6,871 bases of DNA from an uncultured Ruminococcus sp. (GCA_902773265.1 CACYDZ010000241.1:1-6871); one strand, 5' to 3'; positions 1-5,608 are shown, counted from the stretch's first letter. Notes: generated by a model not told the origin, from the sequence alone. A program made the numbers and translations.

Positions 1-5
1 CACTC

Positions 6-61
6 CGTTCGGAATGACAGAGAGAGCGTTCGGAATGACAGAGAGAGCGTTCGGAATAACA
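6..61. repeat. 21-bp tandem repeat, two full copies plus a diverged partial copy
   Basis: Two identical 21-bp units lie at 6-26 and 27-47, each beginning CGTTCGGAATGACA and ending in an AG run. A third, partial copy at 48-61 has one change (G to A at 58). Read on the minus strand, each unit contains TGTCATTCCGAACG, which resembles one arm of the neighbouring element at 67-100. The array is therefore probably built from pieces of the same dispersed repeat. The window starts inside or next to the array, so its full length is unknown. Confidence 0.8.
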
Positions 62-66
62 CCGCC

Positions 67-100
67 TGTCATTTCGAGGAGCGTAAGCGACGAGAAATCT
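67..100 (+). repeat. Dispersed intergenic palindromic repeat (TGTCATTTCGAG...GAGAAATCT type)
   Basis: This 34-bp stretch opens with TGTCATTTCGAG and closes with CGAGAAATCT, giving an imperfect hairpin with an AGCGTAAGCG centre. From memory, such TGTCATT(C/T)CGAGCGAAGCGA-(G/A)AATCT-like elements occur in many copies between genes of diverse bacterial genomes. Their function is not established. No coding potential is seen. The family assignment rests on recall; copy number elsewhere in this genome cannot be seen here. Confidence 0.55.
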
Positions 101-144
101 TTCAAATGACAAACCTGAGTTAATAACAAAAAAAAAACAATGAT

Positions 145-179
145 AAGGATTGAATTTGTGCTGTACAAATTCAACCCTT
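145..179. promoter_or_regulatory. Long inverted repeat overlapping the PAP2 promoter (candidate operator or terminator)
   Basis: Arms TTGAATTTGT (150-159) and ACAAATTCAA (165-174) are perfect 10-bp complements around a 5-nt loop. After one mismatch (A149/C175) the stem continues with AAGG (145-148) against CCTT (176-179). The right half covers the candidate -35 at 162-167, a position suited to an operator. On the minus strand the hairpin is followed, after about seven bases, by a T tract (complement of 128-137), so it could instead end transcription from the right. The plus-strand side has no good T run. Confidence 0.5.
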
Positions 180-190
180 TGTGTTAGAAT
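162..190 (+). promoter_or_regulatory. Candidate sigma-A-type promoter with extended -10 for the PAP2 gene
   Basis: A -35-like TGTACA (162-167, 4 of 6 matches to TTGACA) is separated by 17 bp from TAGAAT (185-190, 5 of 6 matches to TATAAT). TG at 182-183 gives the extended -10 form TGTTAGAAT. Transcription would begin near 197, leaving an AT-rich leader of about 65 nt before the start codon at 262. The call is by consensus matching only. Confidence 0.5.
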
Positions 191-261
191 TTAAAATATT
201 AAAAACGGTTATCATACGGAGCATAACATAAAAATACTGTTTTAATTAAGGAGGTTTATCA

Positions 262-1239
262 ATGGATTTTGATATTCAGTATCTATTGTTCCTGCAAAAC
301 CTGCGTGAAGCTACAGGAGGTATCTTTGATGAGTTCTTTAATGCTCTTTCAAAATTTGCCGTAGATGTCCTGCCGTTCTTAGGGTACATCGTTTTCTGGG
401 GTGTCAGCAAAAAGTGGGGCTATCGCTTTATGACAACAGTCTGGTGCGGAGAAATTCTCAACGGTCTGCTCAAACTGATTGTCTGTGCTTACCGTCCGTG
501 GATTCGTTCCGACCTGATTAATCCTGCTGGAGATTCCAAAACCGCCGCTACGGGTTATTCTTTTCCCAGCGGACATACCACAGTTGCTACTATCAATTAC
601 GGTACAACATTGGTATGGCAACGAAAACAACGAAAATGGCTTGCTGTACTTTGTGGTATATTGATTGCTTTGACAGGTTTTTCAAGGAATTTTCTTGGTG
701 TTCATACACCTCAGGATGTACTTGTAGGATTTACTGTGTCTACACTGCTGATTATCGTTATCGGATTGGTTCAGAAAAAACTGGAAAATAATGAAAAAGT
801 TATTGACATTTTTACTTTTGCGGGTGTCTTTGTGGTAATTGGCGTGCTGATTTTTGTTATGCTGAAATCTTATCCTATGGATTATAATGCAGACGGTAAA
901 TTGCTGGTAGACCCTCAGAAAATGATGAATGATATGTTCAAGGCGTGTGGAGGTTTTCTTGGTCTGTTGATTGGTAGCTATGTTGAAAGACATTTTATTC
1001 ACTACGAAATTCCTAACAATTGTGCATCACTGCCAATCCTGACCTGTATCGGCTTTGCTATTATGTTTGCATGGAAAGAATTATTTGCACCTGCAACACT
1101 TGTTCTGGCACTTGGCGGTCATTGGGGCAATATGCTGGCTCGTGGTCTAATGGTTCTCTTTGCGATGATTGTATGGCCACTTGTCATAAGAAAAGTATAT
1201 ATGGCTGAAAAAAAGCCTGATATTTCTCAAAAGGTCTGA
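262..1239 (+). CDS. PAP2-family integral membrane phosphatase
   Basis: This 325-aa protein is a PAP2-superfamily (type 2 phosphatidic acid phosphatase) enzyme, a group that removes phosphate from lipid phosphates such as phosphatidate, phosphatidylglycerol phosphate or undecaprenyl pyrophosphate at the membrane. The three signature motifs are intact: K71-x6-R78-P79, P102-S-G-H105, and S141-R142-x5-H148-x3-D152. H105 and H148 are the expected catalytic histidines. About eight hydrophobic segments are visible, for example near 34-49, 127-140, 155-171, 184-202, 257-272 and 295-312. The half after residue 175 is longer than in the smallest family members and adds extra membrane spans. ATG is preceded by AAGGAGG (248-254) at 7 nt. 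It appears monocistronic, with its own promoter; an IS relic now lies between it and the terminator at 1782. The exact substrate cannot be told from sequence; undecaprenyl-PP recycling is one option. Confidence 0.9.
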   Translation: MDFDIQYLLFLQNLREATGGIFDEFFNALSKFAVDVLPFLGYIVFWGVSKKWGYRFMTTVWCGEILNGLLKLIVCAYRPWIRSDLINPAGDSKTAATGYSFPSGHTTVATINYGTTLVWQRKQRKWLAVLCGILIALTGFSRNFLGVHTPQDVLVGFTVSTLLIIVIGLVQKKLENNEKVIDIFTFAGVFVVIGVLIFVMLKSYPMDYNADGKLLVDPQKMMNDMFKACGGFLGLLIGSYVERHFIHYEIPNNCASLPILTCIGFAIMFAWKELFAPATLVLALGGHWGNMLARGLMVLFAMIVWPLVIRKVYMAEKKPDISQKV

Positions 1240-1290
1240 CAGTATATGGTCAAACTTGATACAAAAAAATCAGATAACTTTAACCTAAAT

Positions 1291-1335
1291 GGGCAAGAAG
1301 TCTCCCGCCTCTAAGGCAGGGGGGACTTCTTGCCC
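1291..1335. repeat. Large perfect hairpin, probable left end of the IS200/IS605 relic
   Basis: GGGCAAGAAGTC (1291-1302) pairs perfectly with GACTTCTTGCCC (1324-1335). Inside, CCC (1304-1306) pairs with a G run, and GCCT (1307-1310) pairs with AGGC (1314-1317) around a 3-nt loop, with a bulged A at 1318. In total this is about 19-20 bp of stem. The inner core resembles the right-end hairpin at 1692-1722, which favours an IS end or a palindrome-associated IS derivative. No T run follows directly. A small GTCAG/CTGAC stem (1336-1353) with TTTT comes next, so some terminator activity for the PAP2 gene is possible. Confidence 0.7.
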
Positions 1336-1406
1336 GTCAGCTGTCAGACTGACTTTTCCATTGACATAACTAATAATCAACTAAATCAGTCGAATAGAGA
1401 AAAGAG

Positions 1407-1570
1407 TTGATAATAGCAATAGAATTGGATAATAATGCACATTCAGTATTTTTAAAGAAATATTTGAGTATATTTCTCCAAAATACAATATCACATTGCA
1501 AGAATGAAATCACGATGTTGACCATGTACATATTTTTTTCAAAGCACATCCCAAACAGGAGATATCAACG
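1407..1570 (+). pseudogene. tnpA: Broken IS200/IS605 transposase TnpA (Y1 HUH family) fragment
   Basis: Two TnpA pieces can be read. The first, in the frame of 1407-1454, ends in ELDNNAHSVFL, the usual amino-terminal stretch of Firmicute Y1 transposases. The second is in another frame, 1454-1570. It reads KEIFEYISPKYNITLQE, then a TGA stop (1505-1507) where the family has Trp, then NHDVDHVHIFFKAHPKQEIS. H1523 to H1531 (His-Val-His) is the HUH metal-binding motif. By memory of intact homologues, about 25 codons between the pieces are missing (the region usually holding YHLVxVVKYRR), and everything after the EIS is gone, including the catalytic tyrosine. The stop, frameshift and two deletions make it non-functional. 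A TTG or an internal start could have been the original initiation site. Confidence 0.85.
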
Positions 1571-1617
1571 CTGCTGTAAACATACGAAATGAAGGTATGG
1601 GAATAGCATTAGCATAA
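1561..1617 (+). pseudogene. tnpB: C-terminal stub of TnpB (IS605 RNA-guided nuclease family)
   Basis: The frame beginning at 1561 reads DINAAVNIRNEGMGIALA and then TAA (1615-1617). This is the conserved end of TnpB proteins of this IS group, where (R)DxNAAxNIxxEG carries the last RuvC Asp and closes the protein. Only 18 of an expected 350-400 codons remain. They abut the TnpA fragment, sharing the bases GATATCAAC at the join: the TnpA frame reads EIS through the same bases that the TnpB frame reads as DIN. That overlap suggests deletion by short homology. Confidence 0.8.
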
Positions 1618-1732
1618 AACAAAAATAAGAACCGTGGGACACACGGGGATAGCTCGTGATACTGTACAGGTCACTGTACTTGAGCGAGAAGCCCTCGCCT
1701 CTAAGCGAAGCATAGGCAGGGGAGTATGTCAC
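1618..1732 (+). ncRNA. Right end of the IS605 relic; possible omega-RNA (reRNA) scaffold
   Basis: Directly after the tnpB stop lies a structured stretch. It has CCGTG (1632-1636) with CACGG (1642-1646), GTACAG (1664-1669) with CTGTAC (1674-1679) around a 4-nt loop, and a terminal hairpin with GCCT (1697-1700) against AGGC (1714-1717) flanked by C-rich and G-rich strands. It ends AGTATGTCAC at 1732. In intact TnpB systems the 3' end of tnpB and the right end form the omega-RNA, and the guide is the flanking host DNA just beyond. Here the guide would start at 1733 (TTTTGAATAATATGG). Structure and position are seen; expression and any use by a TnpB elsewhere in the genome are inference. Confidence 0.5.
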
Positions 1733-1781
1733 TTTTGAATAATATGGACTCTGTATGATATTGTTTTTTATACATTAACCC

Positions 1782-1817
1782 AAAACAGCTATCGAATATA
1801 TTGGATAGCTGTTTTTT
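1782..1817 (+). terminator. Rho-independent terminator
   Basis: AAAACAGCTATC (1782-1793) pairs perfectly over 12 bp with GATAGCTGTTTT (1804-1815), loop 10 nt, and the T run continues to 1817. It would end the PAP2 transcript after passing through the IS relic. Because the left arm begins with an A run, the hairpin could also act in the opposite direction, but no minus-strand gene is seen nearby. It isolates the PAP2 unit from the DUF3343 gene that starts about 95 bp downstream. Confidence 0.9.
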
Positions 1818-1896
1818 GTATTGATGGACAAAAGAAACAAAAAATCACGCTATTTGGATGAAGGCATATTATATAAAAAAGAGTTGTACAAAAAAG

Positions 1897-1906
1897 AAAG
1901 AGGTGA
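1897..1906 (+). promoter_or_regulatory. Ribosome binding site that fixes the DUF3343 start
   Basis: AAAGAGGTGA sits 5-6 nt before ATG at 1912. The same frame is open further upstream from 1858, but nothing like this site precedes that earlier start, so 1912 is preferred. The stretch 1818-1896 before it is AT-rich, with a possible -10 (TATTAT at 1867-1872) but no convincing -35. Confidence 0.75.
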
Positions 1907-1911
1907 AAATT

Positions 1912-2130
1912 ATGTCAAAAAAATATATGATGTTTCCGTCCATTACCTATGCGATGAAAGCAAAGAATATTTTGCGTTCACAAGGGATTTATGCGGATAT
2001 GGTCAAAACTTCACAGTTCAGCACACAAAAGGGGTGCGGATATAGTCTGGTATTCAACAGGAATTTTGATAAAGCACTGACTATATTGCAAAAAAACGGC
2101 ATTTCCATAACGGATATTGCCACTTTATAA
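1912..2130 (+). CDS. DUF3343 protein, putative Se/S carrier-like
   Basis: This 72-aa protein resembles the DUF3343 (putative Se/S carrier protein-like) family. It has an N-terminal beta strand and the helix signature SITYAMKAKNILRSQGI (10-26), a middle stretch ending in K40-G-C42-G43-Y-S-L, and a final helix DKALTILQKNGI (53-64). The family's short ferredoxin-like layout and Cys-Gly pair, C42-G43, are both present; C42 is the only cysteine and the obvious candidate for carrying sulfur or selenium. No signal peptide or membrane span is seen, so it should be cytoplasmic. It lies 21 bp upstream of a cysteine-desulfurase-like gene, the usual company of this family, which supports delivery or handling of persulfide or selenide. 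The biochemical role of the family is not firmly proved as far as I know. It is probably transcribed with the downstream gene. Confidence 0.8.
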   Translation: MSKKYMMFPSITYAMKAKNILRSQGIYADMVKTSQFSTQKGCGYSLVFNRNFDKALTILQKNGISITDIATL

Positions 2131-2136
2131 AAAACG

Positions 2137-2145
2137 AAAAGGGTG
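2137..2145 (+). promoter_or_regulatory. Ribosome binding site that decides the aminotransferase start
   Basis: AAAAGGGTG lies 6 nt before ATG at 2152. An in-frame GTG at 2143 falls inside this site and has no ribosome site of its own, so the ATG, giving the family-typical MIYADNSATT start, is chosen. Confidence 0.75.
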
Positions 2146-2151
2146 TTTTTG

Positions 2152-3303
2152 ATGATATATGCTGATAATTCGGCAACAACATTTCCAAAACCGCAAAGCG
2201 TCTATCAAGAAGTCAGTCGGGCGGTGAACATTTACGGAGGAAATCCGGGTAGAAGCGGTCATGCCATGTCGTTAAGGAGTGCAGAAGAAATCTATCGTTG
2301 TCGGGAAGCCGTAGCAGAATTTTTTCATGTTGCCGATAGTGAGAAAATTATATTTACATCTGGTTGTACACAATCGCTGAATACAGTTATCAGAGGTTAT
2401 CTGCATTATGGCGACCATGTAGTTATTTCTGACTTGGAACACAATTCTGTAGCAAGAACTGTCCATGAAATGAGTAAAAATGGTATTACTTATACAGTTG
2501 CTCAGACCGTTCACGGAGATTTTGAAAAAACAATAGATAACTTTCGAAAATCTATTAACGATAAAACAAGACTTATGGTTGTTACACATGTGTCTAATGT
2601 CACGGGAACGGTATTACCACTTAGTCGTATCGTCGCACTGGCTCATCAATACCGTATTAAAGTTTTGGCAGATATTGCTCAGAGTGGCGGTGTCATTCCG
2701 TTGGATTTTACTGATATGAATATTGATTTTGTTGCCTGTGCAGGACATAAAGGTCTTTTCGGAGTGATGGGAACAGGAATACTTTATCTGAAAAATGCAG
2801 AAGATGTCAGTCCGCTGTTGTATGGTGGTACAGGAAGCAGTTCTCTGGAGTTGACGCAACCTGAAATTCTCCCTGATAAATTCGAAAGCGGTACTTGTAA
2901 TGTAATCGGAATTGCTGCATTGAGAAAAGGAATAGAATTTCTTAACATAAGAGGAGTAGAAAAAATTCACAGGCAGGAGTTTGCTTTGCTGGAAGAATTG
3001 TATGATAATCTGGCAAAATTACCTGATATCCGTCTATATACGCCAAAACCCGATAACCGTTTTCAAGCACCACTGTTATCATTCAACATAGGGGATATTC
3101 CCAGCGAAGAAGTCGCACAGGTTCTCAATGACCGTTATCAGATTTATGTCCGTTCAGGTCTGCACTGTGCAACGCTCACTCATCAGAAACTGCATACTGA
3201 AACTCAGGGTACAGTAAGGATATCGCTTTCCTGTTTTAATAACCGTCCCCAAATACAAACAATCTCCCATGCTGTTAAAAATATTTTTAAAGAATATTTT
3301 TAA
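2152..3303 (+). CDS. Class V aminotransferase / cysteine desulfurase-like PLP enzyme
   Basis: This 383-aa protein belongs to the fold-type I, class V aminotransferases, close to the NifS/SufS-like group often annotated 'cysteine desulfurase family protein'. It starts with YADNSATTFPKP (3-14). PLP-binding features are H97 in the LEHNS motif, D174 in LADIAQ, Q177, and the Schiff-base lysine K200 in AGHKGLFG. ESGTCN (246-251) follows. C339 in VRSGLHCA (334-341) is at the place of the catalytic cysteine loop, and GTVRIS closes the domain. Full length fits the family. Such enzymes strip sulfur or selenium from cysteine or selenocysteine to give a protein persulfide. The DUF3343 gene directly upstream is a likely partner and acceptor. 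It is not the housekeeping IscS by context, because no iscU, sufB or thiI lies beside it. Substrate choice between Cys and Sec cannot be told here. Confidence 0.88.
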   Translation: MIYADNSATTFPKPQSVYQEVSRAVNIYGGNPGRSGHAMSLRSAEEIYRCREAVAEFFHVADSEKIIFTSGCTQSLNTVIRGYLHYGDHVVISDLEHNSVARTVHEMSKNGITYTVAQTVHGDFEKTIDNFRKSINDKTRLMVVTHVSNVTGTVLPLSRIVALAHQYRIKVLADIAQSGGVIPLDFTDMNIDFVACAGHKGLFGVMGTGILYLKNAEDVSPLLYGGTGSSSLELTQPEILPDKFESGTCNVIGIAALRKGIEFLNIRGVEKIHRQEFALLEELYDNLAKLPDIRLYTPKPDNRFQAPLLSFNIGDIPSEEVAQVLNDRYQIYVRSGLHCATLTHQKLHTETQGTVRISLSCFNNRPQIQTISHAVKNIFKEYF

Positions 3304-3339
3304 AATTAACAAAAAAGTAATGTACTTCTGCAGATTTTG

Positions 3340-3348
3340 TGATAAAAT
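3340..3348 (+). promoter_or_regulatory. Candidate extended -10 promoter element upstream of cdaA
   Basis: TGATAAAAT (3340-3348) fits the TGnTATAAT form, but no good -35 is found 16-18 bp upstream. A second -10-like TATAAC occurs at 3356-3361. The 81-bp gap between the aminotransferase stop and cdaA is AT-rich and holds no strong terminator; only an A/T-only inverted repeat lies across the stop at 3277-3301. A separate promoter for cdaA is therefore plausible but not shown, and read-through is possible. Confidence 0.35.
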
Positions 3349-3384
3349 AATTTTGTATAACTATTTGATGGGAATGAATATGTT

Positions 3385-4296
3385 ATGGGAATGATTTTAT
3401 CATGGTTTCGCTCACTGTTTTCGGTTATCAAGACCTTTGAACTGAAAGATGCGGTGGATATTCTGTGTGTTACTTTCATTATATATATATTAATTAAATT
3501 TATCCGAGATACCAAAGCCGTACAACTGATGAAAGGAGCAATTATGCTCATGGTTGTCTATGTGCTGGCAAGTTTTTTCAATCTGACCATGCTGTCAGCA
3601 TTGCTAAGAATGTTTGTTGAATTTGGTGTATTGATTATCCTGATAATCTTTCAACCCGAAATACGCAACGGTCTGGAAAAGCTGGGTAGAAATAATCTTT
3701 CTCAGAAAATAGGTATCGGTATTTCAAAATCTTACAATGACGATGAAACATTGGCAATACAACGAAAATGTATCAGTGATGTGGTGGCAATTTCGCAGAG
3801 TTTCAGTCAGAAAAAAGTAGGGGCATTAATTGTTTTTGAACAGGAAACAAAACTCGGAGAAATCATCGCTACGGGTACACTTCTTGACGCTTTGCCGTCA
3901 GTATCACTGTTCGGTAACCTGTTTTTCAACAAAGCCCCCTTGCATGACGGTGCAGTAATTATCCGTGAAGGGCGTATCTGTTCGGCGGGATGTATTCTGC
4001 CACTGACAAGAAAAAACAGCGATGTTGATGCGGATTTGGGTACACGGCACAGAGCCGCATTGGGAATGAGTGAGGATTCTGATGCGGTTGTTGTAGTGGT
4101 ATCAGAAGAAACAGGGTCAATATCGCTTGTACATAAGGGATATCTGAAAAAAATGCAAGACAGCGATGAACTCAGAGAACGACTGGAAAATCTCATTCTC
4201 CCCGACAATTCCAAAACTGACCTGACAAGCTATTTCCCGTCTTTCTTATCAAGAAAGGATAAAAAAAGTGAAAACAAAAAAAATAAAGAATTTTAA
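3385..4296 (+). CDS. cdaA: Membrane diadenylate cyclase CdaA (DisA_N/DAC domain)
   Basis: CdaA condenses two ATP into cyclic di-AMP, the second messenger controlling potassium and osmolyte transport and wall homeostasis in Firmicutes. The 303-aa product has three membrane helices (about 24-40, 50-66, 74-90) with the family's FQPEIRNGLEKLGR linker (89-102), then the cytosolic DAC domain (about 120-255). The catalytic DGA motif is at 188-190 in APLHDGAVII, and G219-T-R-H-R-A-A225 supplies the second nucleotide-binding motif; both look intact. A charged Lys/Glu/Asn-rich tail (about 286-303) makes it somewhat longer than B. subtilis CdaA (about 273 aa). The ATG at 3385 has only a weak ribosome site (GGGAATGA, 3370-3377); ATG at 3391 is an alternative. 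The gene overlaps cdaR by 29 bp, showing they are one transcript. Confidence 0.95.
   Translation: MGMILSWFRSLFSVIKTFELKDAVDILCVTFIIYILIKFIRDTKAVQLMKGAIMLMVVYVLASFFNLTMLSALLRMFVEFGVLIILIIFQPEIRNGLEKLGRNNLSQKIGIGISKSYNDDETLAIQRKCISDVVAISQSFSQKKVGALIVFEQETKLGEIIATGTLLDALPSVSLFGNLFFNKAPLHDGAVIIREGRICSAGCILPLTRKNSDVDADLGTRHRAALGMSEDSDAVVVVVSEETGSISLVHKGYLKKMQDSDELRERLENLILPDNSKTDLTSYFPSFLSRKDKKSENKKNKEF
4252..4259 (+). promoter_or_regulatory. Ribosome binding site inside cdaA for the GTG start of cdaR
   Basis: AGAAAGGA lies within the last codons of cdaA, 8 nt before GTG at 4268. It supports the GTG as the true cdaR start and makes re-initiation at the overlap likely. Confidence 0.7.
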
Positions 4297-5566
4297 ACTT
4301 TCTAAACTGTTTGAAAACAGTAAATTCATATGGCTTTTTTCTTTTATACTGGCGTGTTTTTTCTGGGTAGCTTTTGCTTCACAATCAAACGAAATCAGTA
4401 CGGTTACTGTAACAGATGTTCCTGTAACAGTAGAACTTTCGGAACAGGCAAGACATGACGGTCTTCAAGTATATCGTGGTAATGATATCAAGGTAACTGT
4501 GCAAATTCGTGGTAATCGTCTTACAGTGGGTTCTGTCAATAATACAGATTTGCAGGTTGTCGCACAAAATACCAGCAGTATCACTTTTGCCAATACCTAT
4601 GCACTTGGACTGACTGCCAGAAAAACAGGTATGAAGTCCGATTATGAGGTCGTTTCTATTTCACCATCTGTCATCAATGTTACTGTGGATAAAGAACGCA
4701 CACAACAATTTACTATCGAAAAAAATATCAATACTTCCGAAGTGACACTTCCTGTCAGCAACGATGATTCTACCACAGAATATTATCTTGCTAAACCTGT
4801 TATTTCTGAAAATCATGTTACTGTTACAGGTCCTGAACAAGAGGTCAAAAAAATCGCCAAAGTACAGGTCTATGACAGAATTACCGGTCAGCAAAGCGAA
4901 AATATCAGCAAATCTCTTGATGTACAGCTGCTCGATTCGGCAGGCGAAATTATCGAAAATGAACTTCTCAATGTTTCTCCCAAAAAAGTAAATATGACAA
5001 TTCAGATTTTACCCAAAAAGGAAATCCCTATTATTCCTCAATTCCTCCATGTTCCTGACGGTATGAATATTGAGGAACTGTATTCCGTCAAACCTTCGCA
5101 GATTACTGTGGCAGGTACCGAAAGTATACTCAACGATATTGACGCTATTTATCTTGACCCTGTTGATTTCAATTCCCTTGACCCCACTAAAACACAAATT
5201 ACCTGTTCAATTTCTCTGCCCACCGGCTGTATCAATATCAGTAATGAAGAACAAGCCAGAATTTCTCTTAAACTAAGTAACTACTCTTCTACCGTTGTTA
5301 CTGTTTCCAATATTGAAGTAGTAAATGTTCCTTTCGGCTATCGGGCTGATGTTTCCACAAAGTCACTCAGCATTTCTGTAGCAGGCCCAAAAGATATTAT
5401 CAGTCAGATTACTTCCGATAATGTGAAAGTCAGCGTGGATTTGAGTTCCATCGCCAGCGGTTTTGAGGGTTCTAAGGAACTCCCCGCTGAAATTGACCTC
5501 TCTGAACTTGAAAACTGCTGGTGCTTCAATGAATACACGGTCAATGTATCTATTAAAAAAATCTGA
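4268..5566 (+). CDS. cdaR: CdaA regulatory partner CdaR (YbbR-repeat protein)
   Basis: This 432-aa protein is the YbbR-domain partner that binds CdaA through the membrane and tunes c-di-AMP synthesis. A basic N-terminus (KTKKIKNFK) precedes one transmembrane anchor (about 19-38, ending FWVAFASQS), after which the protein lies outside the cell. Four YbbR-like beta repeats can be traced at about 48-140, 146-246, 250-338 and 344-430. Their characteristic V-x-G turns followed by an I-rich strand are visible at VTVTGPEQEV (184-193), ITVAGTESIL (279-288) and ISVAGPKDII (369-378). Length and layout match the family. The start is GTG, with its ribosome site inside cdaA. In many Firmicutes glmM comes next and its product also binds CdaA; here glmM is absent and a glycosyltransferase-like gene follows after 42 bp. 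Whether the extracytoplasmic part activates or inhibits CdaA is species-dependent. Confidence 0.93.
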   Translation: MKTKKIKNFKLSKLFENSKFIWLFSFILACFFWVAFASQSNEISTVTVTDVPVTVELSEQARHDGLQVYRGNDIKVTVQIRGNRLTVGSVNNTDLQVVAQNTSSITFANTYALGLTARKTGMKSDYEVVSISPSVINVTVDKERTQQFTIEKNINTSEVTLPVSNDDSTTEYYLAKPVISENHVTVTGPEQEVKKIAKVQVYDRITGQQSENISKSLDVQLLDSAGEIIENELLNVSPKKVNMTIQILPKKEIPIIPQFLHVPDGMNIEELYSVKPSQITVAGTESILNDIDAIYLDPVDFNSLDPTKTQITCSISLPTGCINISNEEQARISLKLSNYSSTVVTVSNIEVVNVPFGYRADVSTKSLSISVAGPKDIISQITSDNVKVSVDLSSIASGFEGSKELPAEIDLSELENCWCFNEYTVNVSIKKI

Positions 5567-5590
5567 TAAATTTGTATAACAGTAACAATG

Positions 5591-5600
5591 AAAAGGAGAA
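5591..5600 (+). promoter_or_regulatory. Ribosome binding site that decides the glycosyltransferase-like start
   Basis: AAAAGGAGAA lies about 9 nt before ATG at 5609. An in-frame ATG at 5588 overlaps the site and lacks its own, so 5609 is preferred. Confidence 0.75.
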
Positions 5601-5608
5601 ATTCCACG

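Larger units (their letters stand above)
1285..1732 (+). mobile_element. Internally deleted IS200/IS605-family element (tnpA/tnpB relic)
   Basis: Between the PAP2 gene and its apparent terminator lies an IS605-type element of about 450 bp. In order it holds a large hairpin (1291-1335), an N-terminal and an HxH-motif fragment of TnpA (1407-1570), the last 18 codons of TnpB with their stop (1561-1617), and a structured right end finishing in GTATGTCAC. The two hairpins share CGCCTCTAAG and GGCAGGGG, as expected of left and right ends bound by one TnpA. The right cleavage point is put after TCAC (1729-1732), 10 nt past the hairpin foot. The left one is put after TTTAAC (1279-1284), 19 nt before the core foot at 1304. 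This matches the spacing I recall for IS608. The outer limits are inferred; the coding relics are read directly. It cannot move by itself, because most of both genes is gone. Confidence 0.8.

Noticed and set aside
1..61. CRISPR array from the 21-bp repeats
   Set aside because: The copies are directly adjacent with no spacers.
1336..1357. Small GTCAG/CTGAC stem followed by TTTT as the PAP2 terminator
   Set aside because: Only 5 bp of stem and four T residues; the hairpin at 1782-1817 is far stronger. Kept as a possibility in the note on the large hairpin.
1407..1592. 61-codon open frame taken as one small gene
   Set aside because: Only its first 16 codons are meaningful (TnpA N-terminus); after the deletion it continues out of frame through the HxH segment, so it is debris and not a gene.
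1821..2045. Open frame overlapping the DUF3343 gene
   Set aside because: It reads the same bases in another frame, has no ribosome site at its start and gives no recognisable protein; the DUF3343 frame has both.
3277..3301. Inverted repeat AAAAATATT / AATATTTTT at the end of the aminotransferase gene as a terminator
   Set aside because: It is made only of A and T and lies mostly inside the coding region; too weak for a reliable call.
3807..4214. 135-codon minus-strand open frame within cdaA
   Set aside because: Shadow of cdaA with Ser-rich nonsense composition; the plus strand carries intact catalytic motifs.
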